Assembly (NCBI RefSeq): GCF_905220565.1
Contig: NC_059396.1
Location: 15,085,706 to 15,149,705 of the forward strand
Reading direction: 5' to 3'
DNA length: 64,000 nt
DNA from: Melitaea cinxia
Lineage: Eukaryota; Arthropoda; Insecta; Lepidoptera; Nymphalidae
The position numbers were made by a program, and so were the translations under genes. A model generated the notes under the pieces. That model searched no databases. It worked only from the letters and a program-made list of their open reading frames with translations, and was not told where the DNA came from. Position 1 is the stretch's first letter; each line of letters opens with the position of its first letter. Of this stretch, positions 13,918-25,730 are shown piece after piece.

Positions 13918-16900
13918 AATAAATAAATAAAATTATTTCAGACGCGACCTTGATGGTGAAATTCACGTACGTGATCACGCACCCTAGCTACAATTCGCAG
14001 AACCCGCCCACCATCTCCAGTAGTCGGGAGGTGGCGCTAGACGCGTACGTGGGCGGCAAGCCCAACCCCGAGCGGGACACGCTGCTCAAGCTATTGGCCA
14101 ACACCGCCACGCCCGACACCTGGTACGTATTCCTGATACTATAATAATAAATAAATAAATAAATATCTATAAAACACATGGTTGTCAGCTCATAAGGTTT
14201 GGAAAGAGTGTAGGAAGGAACTTAAAGCTTGTGTTATAGATGATAGTCGTCTGATATTTTTCCATAAATGTACATGCAATTGATACAATTTAATTAAGTA
14301 TGACTATACTGATTCCCTTCAACTTTTTTTAAAAAGTTTTCTTATACTTTGTAGAAGGTTTTTGCGAAATGAAAATTTAAGAAAATTGCACATAAAATTG
14401 TAAAACTACAAGAAAAGTTAACGAATATTTTAACTTCGCGCGTATGCTGACAGTTCGTGCGTTTGAATTTGACAATTAAGACAAGAAAACGTATGTCAGA
14501 TCAGCTACTACATGATAAATACCTTTACATACACACACGGTCGTCTGTTCCTGAGACAGACAACTAAATACCTGCACTTAGGGTAACGGTCAGCTGGTGA
14601 CACAATTTTTTTTGTAACGAAGTTCCTTACGACAGGCTTGGCATTTGGGTGGGTGACCTAACTGAAAAAAAACGTGACACTAAAACCGTAAGAAAAATAT
14701 ATAACGGAAGTGACGTAATATCAGTCACACGTCTGTATAATATGACGTTTGTAAAACTAAAATATTATTAGTAAACTTTTTTTTAATTATTTATGTAATT
14801 TTATACTGTCGACAAAAATAAATAAAGACATATGTTTTTTTATTTCACTTAATAGTTTGAGTTATTATTATTATTTTCTTTGATTTATTTTATTTTACGG
14901 TATTTATTATTTTCTAAAATACTAAATTTCCTAAATACTTTTATGTACTTAATTAAGAACCAATCAACAAAATTAAAAATAAATCAAGAACTAGAAAATA
15001 TATATAAAATTCAACATTTCTTTTTCAAATTGTGTTGCTTCTATACTATCCGAAGGAACTTCGTTCCTACCTGGTGTCCCATGACACCACATATTTATTT
15101 ATTTTTAATAATAAATGAACATATCAATAATATAAAAAATCTGATTACAATATGTGGCAACAAGTTCAAAATTAAATTTTTATTGTTGTTTCTTATAGCT
15201 AAGTATTGTATCAATTCAGCCTGTAACATCTCACTGATGGGCGTAAGCCTCTTGGTCCATGTAGGAGAAAGAGGCCCATGCCTGGCAGTGAAGGTCCGGG
15301 TTCGCGGATAATATGGGATATATCATATACATATATCATATATACGATCGATGAGTAACGATCCCTATCAGTTGTATATGATAAAACCGGGACCGACAGC
15401 TTAAAGTGCTCTCCGAGGCCCGGTGAACAGACTTACAAGGATAAGCATTCAAACCGGAAACAAATATTTTTACAAGTATCCATCCCGAGCGGGAATTGAA
15501 CCCGCAAACCGCTGGCGCCTACCCGGAACACGCACCACTATTACCAGAGCGGTCGTTAAGTATTGTATATATATAATCAAATATACATATAATTGTCAGT
15601 TTTTCAGTGTTACGTTTGTACCGCAGGTTAAACGTGAAGATGCTGTTCCCGAAGTTCGTGAAAGTCTTCAATAAAGGGACTACGAAACCTGCTTTTCAAT
15701 TGATGCCTCCGCTTCCGGTAAAGGGTGAGTGCTTACTATTGTTATTATAATCTGTATAATTCTGAGAGTAATGTCTTTTATTATTAAACATTTACTATAT
15801 AAGAATATGAAAAAAAATCTAAAAAAACTGCGTGGACCGTGGATTGTGTTTACGAACCCTTGACACAACATTCACATCCATCATATAATAGTGCAGTTAA
15901 TGGCGAAGAGTTTATTATTAAGCGTTTTGTTCGGAAATCATGTAACAATATATTGTTGAGGCATAGCAGAATATCTTACTTATAATTTGGTGTAGTTCGG
16001 CTGAAGAAGTACCTCTACCTTTAAAAAAATAACAGAGCAATAGTACTGCTCTCAAGTAATATTGTGTTCCTGAGGTGAGTGAGGTAGCCAGAGCTCCTGG
16101 AGAGGGCTAAGATTAGGGTCGGCAACGCACTTGCAATGCTCCCAGTGTTATAGGTGTCCATATGCTACGGTGTCCGTTTTCTAACAGACGGAAGCTCATT
16201 TGCTACCCTTGTGCTATCAAAAAAATCTACGTGAAAATATTACTGTGTGCTTTGTTATTTATAATTTATCCATTGCAAGCCATAAAGCATGGAACCGTGT
16301 TTGAATCATTAAAGTATTAACACCTAGTGCGTCTTTAACATTCTTACAATGAACTGACGCAGCTCGGTTGTTTCATTCTCTAACTTGACGATTAGCGATG
16401 GATATGTTATAAAATGAGGATTTTATTAAGGATGACAAATATATACTTATTAAGGTAAGGCACAGCAAGATATATCCTGCTCAAAATCTGGAGCAGCCCG
16501 TCTGGGGAAGTACCTCAACCGTACAGAAAAACACAGCTAAATAACACTGCTCTTAAGTAGTGTTGTGCTCCCGTGTAGACTTGGGTAACTCATGAGTGAG
16601 TGATACAAATGAAACATATCTTTTCAAGTGAGCTAGTCTCTCATCAGCTCACTTGCGTTTCAAATATATCTCCAGCTCCCTGGGCTTATGATTCATTTTC
16701 GAGAGACTGACGTACTGAGCGGGAGTAAAAGAGACTGAGCTAGTGAGCCACTCGATCGGACGATGGCGTTTATCATGCGAAAGAGAGAGATAGTTAGCTA
16801 TGGCTCTGTATCTTTTGGATTCATATTTCACAAGGTCATAGACTCAATCGTCTTGCTTTGAACGAGTGAAAAAGTATTTTTTTAGGACAACACAAGGTTG

Positions 16901-19192
16901 CATTTTGGTTGCATTATAAAATTATTTCACTGAGCTAAATGAGCTGAAGAGCTAAATGAGTGATATATATCCTAAGATCAAAATTATATATATCTCTCTT
17001 TTCTTTTTAGTGATATAAACTTCGCATGGCTACTCCCGTGGTGAGTAAGGTGACCGGCTCCTGGGGAGCTGAGGGGGGGTAGGGTGAGCAACGTGCTTGC
17101 GATGCTTCTGGTGTTTCGGGTGTATATAAGTTACGGTAGCCGCTTCACTGTCGAGCTAGTTGTATATAAAGCAATGCTCCACAGAGACGGACGACTCGCG
17201 CCTGTACCGCGACGTGCAGCTGCGGCTGGAGCGCGAGGGCGGCGCCGTCTACTGGCGCGTGCGCGAGGCGTGCCAGCCGCACGTGAGTACGGCGCCCTTA
17301 CTGCCACCACACGTCATCTACTCGACCTACTTCAGTACTCGTCATCCAAAATCGAAATCAAAATCAAAAACAGCTTTACTCAAATGGGCCTCAAGAGCAC
17401 TTTCGAATCGTCATTTTACAAATTATAGTTGTGTTTGCAGACAAACGAAAAAAAAAACCGACTTCAGTTACATCGACAAGTAATACAACGTAGATCGACG
17501 AAAAAATACTCAAGTAACTACGCGTTATCAAAGATTGCTCAAAAAGTATCTATAGTATCCATAGTAGTTATCAGATCTCGATAAAATTTAAATGTGACCA
17601 CATGATGAACATCAGCTTTTCATTAAATTAAAAATTATCAAAATCGAAACACCCAGTAAAAAGTTATTGCGGATTTTCGAGAGTTTCCCCTCGATTCCTC
17701 TGGGATCCCTTTATGAGATCCTGGTTTCCTTATCATGGTACTAAACTAGGGATATCCCCTTTCTAACAAAAAAAGAATTATCCAAATCGGTATATCCAGT
17801 AGAAAGTTATGCGGTATAATACAACGTAGGTCGACGAAAAAACCGTCAAGTAAAAACGCATTATTAGATATAACTTGAAAAGTAGTTGTTAGATCTCAAA
17901 TAAATTTAAATGGGACCAATTGACACACACCACCGTTCGATTAAAAAAAAATTTGTCGAAATCGGTCCACCCGGTCAAAAGTTCTGATGTAACATACATA
18001 AAAAAAAAAAAAATACAGTCGAATTGAGAACCTCCTCCTTTTTTGGAAGTTGGTTAAAAACTAAAAATAAATTATTAGTTTTGTAAAAGTAAAGCTACCA
18101 CCGATTCGGAATTTAGATTTTGCAGAGAAGAATCGGCAAGAAACTCGGCAGTTACTTTTTTGAAAAATAATATACAAATTGTGTTTTAGTACAAAATTAA
18201 TAACATGTTGCGTAAAATACAGCGTCACTAAGTCCACACAGTCCACAATCCTGTTACAGAAGTCGTTTTAGCGATTTTCAATTTACTTTTTATTGGTTAA
18301 TTTTTAATATTTGTTGTTTTATATTTATTAGGTACTCTCACGGTTAGAATATAGAAGCTATTATCAAATATATGACTTAATTACATAGTTTTTTGTGTTT
18401 TAAAAATGCGAAAAATAATAATGAATATTGTATCGCACCCATAGGACTTTCTCGCTGCGATCCCGATGAATAACTGCGACATGCTCGTCATGTACACTTT
18501 CAATGACAAGCTGTTCCCGGAGACGCTTAACTTTATATCAGGTGGAGGGTGAGTTTTTGTCTGTTTGTTGTTTGAACTTTATTTGAGATATTTGATCGAT
18601 TTTACAGTATACGGGTTGCTTATTTACTTGCAGTATAATTGGGCTCTACACGACGTTCGTGTTCCTTGCGTCGCGCGTCCTAAGAGGATTCTTCTCGGGC
18701 ATCTACACGAAGATTATGTTCGACGACCTGCCCAACGTCGACCGCGTGCTGCAGCTCTGCCTCGACATCTATCTGGTACTTGTTTTGTAAAATGAAACAA
18801 TTGACTGAAGTTGACAAGTCGTTTGGCGTTAAGCTATCATCGCCAAAGCGACCCAATTGTTACTAGGTTGTGTTTGTAATGAGCGCTTGAGACTGCAATG
18901 CCGACATTGCACCTCTATTGCTATTTCACTGTTCATGTATAATATTATTATATAAAAAACGATTGATATACTTTTATTGAATTGAAAAAGTTCAAAACTA
19001 CCATATCAATCGAAAAAGCGCTTTAATTTAATGACATTTTTGCAGGTTCGCGAGGCCTTAGAACTATCTCTTGAAGAAGATTTATTTGCGAAATTGGTGT
19101 TCTTGTATCGATCACCAGAGACCATGATAAAATGGAGTCGACCGAAGGAGGACGACGCTCAAGAACAAAGAGCGTTACCAGCTCCGAATTGA
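1..19192 (+). CDS. Piezo: Piezo mechanosensitive ion channel, C-terminal part (22 exons, 5' end outside window)
   Basis: Piezo is a plasma-membrane cation channel opened by mechanical force. Exons: 1-35, 381-512, 749-871, 1333-1477, 2215-2331, 2444-2610, 3165-3329, 5183-5314, 5606-5692, 6723-6870, 7696-7910, 8624-8782, 9574-9700, 10553-10699, 11379-11479, 13032-13213, 13942-14122, 15627-15724, 17185-17282, 18445-18548, 18634-18775, 19046-19192. Every junction keeps phase, and the 2952 nt encode 983 residues plus TGA. Family stretches include [22 protein letters not shown], the anchor motif PF-x2-E-x6-W ([13 protein letters not shown]), a C-terminal cap and [12 protein letters not shown]. Insect Piezo proteins exceed 2000 residues, so this is the C-terminal third or more. 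Most donors are GTAAG or GTGAG; the donors after exons 2, 8 and 11 (GTTCAG, GTATTG, GTTTGT) are weaker. The first three exons are poorly conserved and are the least certain. Confidence 0.93.
1763..2038 (+). repeat. lepidopteran interspersed repeat, family C
   Basis: About 275 bp starting near GGTCGGCAAACAAGCGTACG and containing CACCTGATGGTAAGC, CACCAGAAGCATCGCAAGCG and GTAAGGTCGAGGTAC. The same consensus recurs at 2793-3065, 10148-10421, 16050-16230, 16453-17170 and 39135-39312. It lies in Piezo intron 4. It has no coding capacity of its own. Confidence 0.8.
2793..3065 (-). repeat. family C repeat, inverted copy in Piezo intron 6
   Basis: Reverse-orientation copy of the family at 1763-2038, ending with CGTACGCTTGGTTGCCGACC. 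Together the two copies form a loose inverted pair about 750 bp apart flanking exons 5 and 6. The short antisense open frame inside it is repeat-derived. Confidence 0.8.
3808..4030. repeat. SINE-tail fragment followed by a GC-rich tract in Piezo intron 7
   Basis: 3808-3852 resembles a reversed SINE tail (GCTGGGCATAGCCC, TCTCCATGTGGGAGAAGG). Positions about 3878-4030 are then extremely GC-rich and CpG-rich (runs such as CCCCTCGCGCCCCTCGCGCC), in sharp contrast to the AT-rich intron. The open frames here (3758-4080) are low-complexity Arg/Pro/Ser and are not credible proteins. Confidence 0.55.
4206..4660 (+). repeat. AACCGACTTC-bounded repeat (family D)
   Basis: Begins AAAAAACCGACTTCAG and ends TTTTTTGAAGTCGGTTAAAC, so the termini are inverted copies of AACCGACTTC. 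That is typical of a short non-autonomous element. Relatives lie at 4709-4980 (opposite orientation), 17429-18056, 35097-35350 and 60322-60592. A 25-bp unit containing AACGTAGGTAGACAAAAAA is tandemly duplicated at about 4240-4295. Confidence 0.65.
4709..4980 (-). repeat. family D repeat, inverted copy
   Basis: Runs from TTTTTAACCGACTT to GAAGTCGGTTTTTTTCGTTTGC in the opposite sense to 4206-4660, giving a head-to-head pair inside Piezo intron 7. Confidence 0.6.
5945..6118 (+). repeat. tRNA-headed SINE (subfamily B)
   Basis: Contains an A-box-like start (CATAAGCGCAACGG), a B-box-like GGATTCGATCCCCGC, then TTTGTGCTTGTATATTG and a GTGTCTCCGGACCC tail ending in GGGGGCCGCTGAGTGGGAAG. The head is like the SINEs at 50-55 kb but the tail differs. 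A second copy lies at 9925-10133. Confidence 0.6.
6239..6556 (+). repeat. RTE-like LINE 3' fragment (family F)
   Basis: Starts AGCTGACCCGGCAAACGTTG and includes TGTTGGCCGATTCTCA, ATCAAAATCGGTCAAGCCG and TTTCGGAGGAGTATGGCAAC. This is the common arthropod LINE tail that follows the reverse transcriptase. A shorter copy is at 49845-50031. Confidence 0.6.
7087..7262 (+). repeat. LINE fragment ending in a perfect 22-bp inverted repeat
   Basis: CAGTCCACTGCTGGATATAG and following bases match the family seen reversed at 13530-13620 and forward at 54887. Inside it, arms 7192-7213 and 7241-7262 are perfect reverse complements (22 of 22) around a 27-base loop. It lies in Piezo intron 10. Confidence 0.7.
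7490..7612 (-). repeat. SINE subfamily A, partial
   Basis: The reverse complement contains GCCTCGGAGAGCACGTTAAG followed by CCGTCGGTCCTGG and TGATAGCGACCGTTACTCAT, the body shared with the SINEs at 50.2, 51.1 and 55.4 kb. Both ends are missing. Confidence 0.65.
8829..9360 (+). repeat. lepidopteran LINE-tail repeat (family E)
   Basis: Contains ACTTTCGAATCGTCATTTAA, CCGATTCGGAATGTAGATTC, ATACAGCGTCACTAAGTCCA and a downstream block TTGGAGTTACAATTTTG. The same order is found at 54364-54850 and, interrupted, at 17340-18252. It lies in Piezo intron 12. Confidence 0.65.
9925..10133 (+). repeat. tRNA-headed SINE (subfamily B)
   Basis: Carries CAACGGTCGCAGCGCTGCC, TTGCGCTAGCGGTCGCGGGC, a decayed B box (CTCGATATCCA) and a GTGTGTTTCCGGAGCC tail. 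It is followed within 15 bp by a family C repeat. Confidence 0.6.
10148..10421 (+). repeat. family C repeat in Piezo intron 13
   Basis: Forward copy containing AACAAGCGTACGGCTCACCT and CACCAGAAGCATTGCAAGCG, through TGTGCCCTACATTAGTTAAA. Confidence 0.8.
10800..11130 (+). pseudogene. LINE reverse-transcriptase relic in Piezo intron 14
   Basis: Open stretches read as the C-terminal part of a non-LTR reverse transcriptase: [16 protein letters not shown], then [28 protein letters not shown] and [11 protein letters not shown]. The order matches the thumb region after the YADD motif. The start and the rest of the element are missing. It is unrelated in sequence to the full-length LINE at 25.6-31.0 kb. 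Confidence 0.65.
11734..12946. mobile_element. non-autonomous TIR element with TTAA target site, about 1.2 kb
   Basis: TTAA at 11730-11733 is followed by GAGCCATTTCACAA. The right side ends TTGTGAAATGGCTC at 12946, followed by TTAA at 12947-12950. The 14 terminal bases are perfectly inverted. No transposase frame is visible in the 1213-bp interior. The TTAA duplication suggests piggyBac mobilisation, but a three-base TTA/TAA target site of another superfamily is also possible. It fills most of Piezo intron 15. Confidence 0.65.
13270..13620 (+). repeat. LINE-tail repeat (family G)
   Basis: Contains CCCCCTCTCTTCCCGTGGGT, GACCGATGGCGGGATAACCA, CGAAGACGGGCAGCAGCGTC and a reversed GGCCTATATCCAGCAGTGG. 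An opposite-strand copy is at 54887-55205. The two open frames on the minus strand here are repeat-derived. Confidence 0.65.
13694..13754. repeat. nested inverted repeat
   Basis: Outer arms CAGACAAAGT (13694-13703) and ACTTTGTCTG (13745-13754) enclose a second inverted pair, GTAGATAA and TTATCTAC, predicting a short two-part hairpin in Piezo intron 16. Confidence 0.5.
13846..13932. repeat. (TA)n microsatellite followed by AAAT repeats
   Basis: About 65 bases of alternating TA followed by several AAAT units, ending 10 bp before the acceptor of Piezo exon 17. Its length is likely to vary between individuals. Confidence 0.9.
15230..15560 (-). repeat. two reversed SINE pieces
   Basis: 15230-15300 is a SINE tail (CTGATGGGCGTAAGCCTCTT, GGAGAAAGAGGCCC). 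15345-15560 is a reversed body plus a tRNA-like head whose reverse complement reads TAGTGGTGCG and GGGTTCAATTCCCGC, the A-box and B-box positions. The head differs from that of the 50-55 kb SINEs. Confidence 0.6.
16050..16230 (-). repeat. family C repeat, partial and decayed
   Basis: Contains GGTGAGTGAGGTAGCCAGAG and GGGTCGGCAACGCACTTGCA in reverse orientation, then decays near TAACAGACGGAAGCTCATTT. It lies in Piezo intron 18. Confidence 0.65.
16453..17170 (-). repeat. family C repeat split by an insertion
   Basis: The left half (16453-16575) ends GTTGTGCTCCCGTG and the right half (17033-17170) resumes CTCCCGTGGTGAGTAAGG. Removing 16576-17032 and one CTCCCGTG restores the continuous order seen in the uninterrupted copy at 2793-3065. 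Confidence 0.75.
16576..17032. mobile_element. 457-bp non-autonomous element with 8-bp target duplication
   Basis: It is flanked by exact CTCCCGTG copies at 16568-16575 and 17033-17040 inside a family C repeat. It starts TAGACTTGGGTAACTCATGA and ends TTCGCATGGCTA, so the TIRs are weak. Eight-bp duplications are typical of hAT and P elements; the TAG start favours hAT. It carries several AGTGAGTGA- and GAGCTAAATGAG-type short repeats and no transposase frame. Confidence 0.7.
17340..18252 (+). repeat. family E repeat interrupted by a family D element
   Basis: The left part ends TCGTCATTTTACAAATTATAG near 17428, and the right part resumes at 18057 and continues through CGATTCGGAATTTAGATTTT to about 18252. 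Comparison with 8829-9360 shows that the two parts are consecutive. Confidence 0.7.
17429..18056 (+). mobile_element. family D (AACCGACTTC) element nested in a family E repeat
   Basis: Opens TTGTGTTTGCAGACAAACG then AACCGACTTCAG, and closes CTTTTTTGGAAGTTGGTTAAA. At about 630 bp this is the longest family D copy here and contains a second internal CAACGTAGGTCGACGAAAAA block. No clear target duplication was found. Confidence 0.6.
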
Positions 19193-21347
19193 TCCGTTTT
19201 GAGATTTTATCAGGATCACGAATCAATATCTCCAATATTTCGAGATTATACCTGATTTGTAATATGATTTGAAATTGATGTTTTTGAATACAATGATCTC
19301 TTGACCCAATACCGAAAAAAAAAACTTAAAATTATTTTTTATATATTATATCAGTGACTATAATAAAACATCAAAATAAAGAAATTGACAAAATCAACTT
19401 TTTGTCACAGTTGGATTTCGTGTACGTAATGTCCATACTATTTAGCGACAAATCTGAGATTTATTAAATACATAAACATATAAACAATAAGTCTGTTGTT
19501 GAAAATATAATGTTTCATTGTTTCCTAAAATTCACTTTGTTATACAACAAAAAAGACTTGTGAAATTAATTTATTCATGAAGTTATATCATTTGAGAAGC
19601 GACTTTTATTAATAATAATATAATTATATAATTTAGTATATAAAATAAGTTTTACAGTAGGCAAAGGTAATCAGAATACCTTAAGAATGATACATGAAAT
19701 TAACATTTGGAAATATTCGTAAAAATAATAAACGTAACGTAATAAATAACGTAATAAAGTTACTTTATTAATATGCTAGGGGTGCACGTCTTTAAATATT
19801 GGGAGTTATCATAAAAAATATATACCTACAGCACTTTTTTTTGGTAAATCTTCTTTTGAATTTATACATCTACAAACTCAATCTGTTTATTACTAAAGTA
19901 TACGTAAACCATTTATTGTGCTTTTACTATTTATGTCGATATCGTGCAAATGTTTTATAACTTTGATTGTTATAAGATGCTTGATAATAAAAGATAGTAT
20001 CATCCACATGATATACGTATTTATGTGTCCGTTAATAGCTATAGCAAAAAGTAATCACGTGCAAATATTATTTTTTAATATTTTTTACCTGCACATAATT
20101 ATTAACTCGTACATAATAATTAATTTAAAAATAAAATATAGCTCTCTAAATGTAATTTAAATTTCAATATATTTTAGTGTCTTCCTAGTCTAACTTAACA
20201 AATGATTTTTAATGAGAGCGCTATGTAGTTAATATTTATTTTACTAAGCAAAAAGTTTAGTGTAATATATTGTGTACAGTTACGATTTTGTTTTTCTTGT
20301 GAAGAGCTTGTTATACGCCAATATAATTATGTGGTTGAAATATATTTTATTTTTATCTTATTATGCGTAAATAATACGTTAATTTGAAATAAATGCCAGT
20401 CCTAAATCCAGTAAGTAACTTTTACCTCAATTGCATTGATGCATTTTTGATATTATATTTTATGAAATTATAAAGTATGAATACTGTGTACATTTTGTAA
20501 CGTGATTGTTATGTTTGCGCTGCAGTTACTTAATGTTGTCGTTTGTGATACAAAATAAAAGTCATATAAAAATATCAATTGCATACATTTATTTAACCAC
20601 ATATCACATTTAAAAATCTCAAAACAGTTTCTCTCTCAACAAAGCCATGTAACGGCAAGGCAAGTAATGCCTTCTCAACCCTTTCTAAAACTTTCCATTT
20701 TTATTTCTTTCTATCTGCAATCAGTCCTTGAGCCTTAATCAACTTGGTTAATCTTTAAGTAGCAGTTCGAAATTACTTTCCATTTTCATTGATATATTTT
20801 TGTTTACATTAATTCAATACTTTTATAATAAATATTTCAATATTTAAAATTGGTTTATTATGTTGTATTTACTGTATACCGTAATCACAATGACTTCAAA
20901 ATATGATTTATTACAAAAATCTAATAAAACTACTAAAATGGAATTATCTTACATGCATATCCAGAATGTTGTTAAGGATGGGGCAAAATTAAATAAATAT
21001 AAAAATTGAATAAGTACCTACATAGTAGAAAATTGAAAATTCTTTTTACAATCACTAAGTACACTATTTCAATAATAGCTTGGGAACATTTTAGCTAATT
21101 TTAAATTGAAATTAAAAATCTGAAAATTCTGTTATTTACTTTCAAGTCAGGGTGAGACTTCAGGTCAGGTCGAGTCATCTTGTCCAGCTGAGGGTACGTC
21201 CATGCTTATATGACTTATTCACATACAGCAAAAACTATTTAAAATATCATATCAGTCATTTAGCCTTACAAAAGATTAGTCTCAAACGTGCTCCACTGGC
21301 ACAACTGAAAGTCATTAAACCAATCAATCAAGATTAGTCTATTATTT
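19193..21347. other. Piezo 3' UTR and spacer to RPB2
   Basis: AT-rich DNA between the convergent ends of Piezo (plus) and the minus-strand RPB2 copy. Apart from candidate poly(A) hexamers I recognise no gene, repeat family or structured RNA. The short open frames at 19918-20160 and 21152-21337 have no recognisable content. Confidence 0.6.
19362..19380 (+). terminator. candidate poly(A) signals of Piezo
   Basis: Two AATAAA hexamers, at 19362-19367 and 19375-19380, lie about 170-190 bp after the Piezo stop codon. Other hexamers occur further downstream in this AT-rich DNA, so the true cleavage site is unproven. Confidence 0.4.
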
Positions 21348-25289
<3,942 letters not shown>

Positions 25290-25640
25290 CACGCACACAT
25301 ATGCATCAAACTACGCTCATTTTCGTTAGTATGTCACGAGGCTTCATACAGTAACTTTGCTTATAAAATGCCGTCTTGTGTGATTAAATGGTGCAAAAAC
25401 AATACCAAAGTAAACAAAAAATCTGAAGGAATATCGTTTCACACGTAAGTACATATAAAACTTTAAATTTATTGTTAGTTAGTTCTTTGCTTAATGGCTT
25501 TTAGTTGTGTCAGTTTGACACATATCATTTCGCCAATGTCACGTGGGATGGAGAACACACGACGGAGATTGTTATTATTTCGGTGGATTTGAGAATACAA
25601 TTTAGTTAAATTTTGAAAATACACGAAAATAGTATGTATT
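25290..25640 (+). pseudogene. P-like element relic with THAP first exon
   Basis: Exon 25368-25444 reads MPSCVIKWCKNN, with the first half of a THAP zinc finger (Cys4 and Cys9), and ends at a good donor (GTAAGT). The following 190 bp, with CGCCAATGTCACGTGGGATG and a TTGAAAA block, align with the region 37310-37400 behind a second THAP exon. The rest of the gene is absent, and a LINE begins at about 25640. No TIR was found for this copy. Confidence 0.6.
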
Positions 25641-25730
25641 TATTCACAATACTCTCAAAATGTACAAAAATATAAAAATATTTATAAGTATATAACATTG
25701 TACTAAATATATATATATACATTGTAATAT

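Larger units (their letters stand above)
11379..18548 (+). other. Piezo: Piezo exons 15-20: extracellular cap (CED)
   Basis: Six exons encode the cap domain between the outer and inner pore helices, residues about 634-888 of the visible protein. Landmarks are [46 protein letters not shown] and the final [20 protein letters not shown]. The inner helix follows in exon 21 ([20 protein letters not shown]) and the cytosolic C-terminal domain in exons 21-22. Confidence 0.83.

Noticed and set aside
14880..15311. 143-residue plus-strand open frame in Piezo intron 17
   Set aside because: AT-rich Leu/Ile/Asn/Phe composition, ends in a SINE fragment, and has no recognisable domain.
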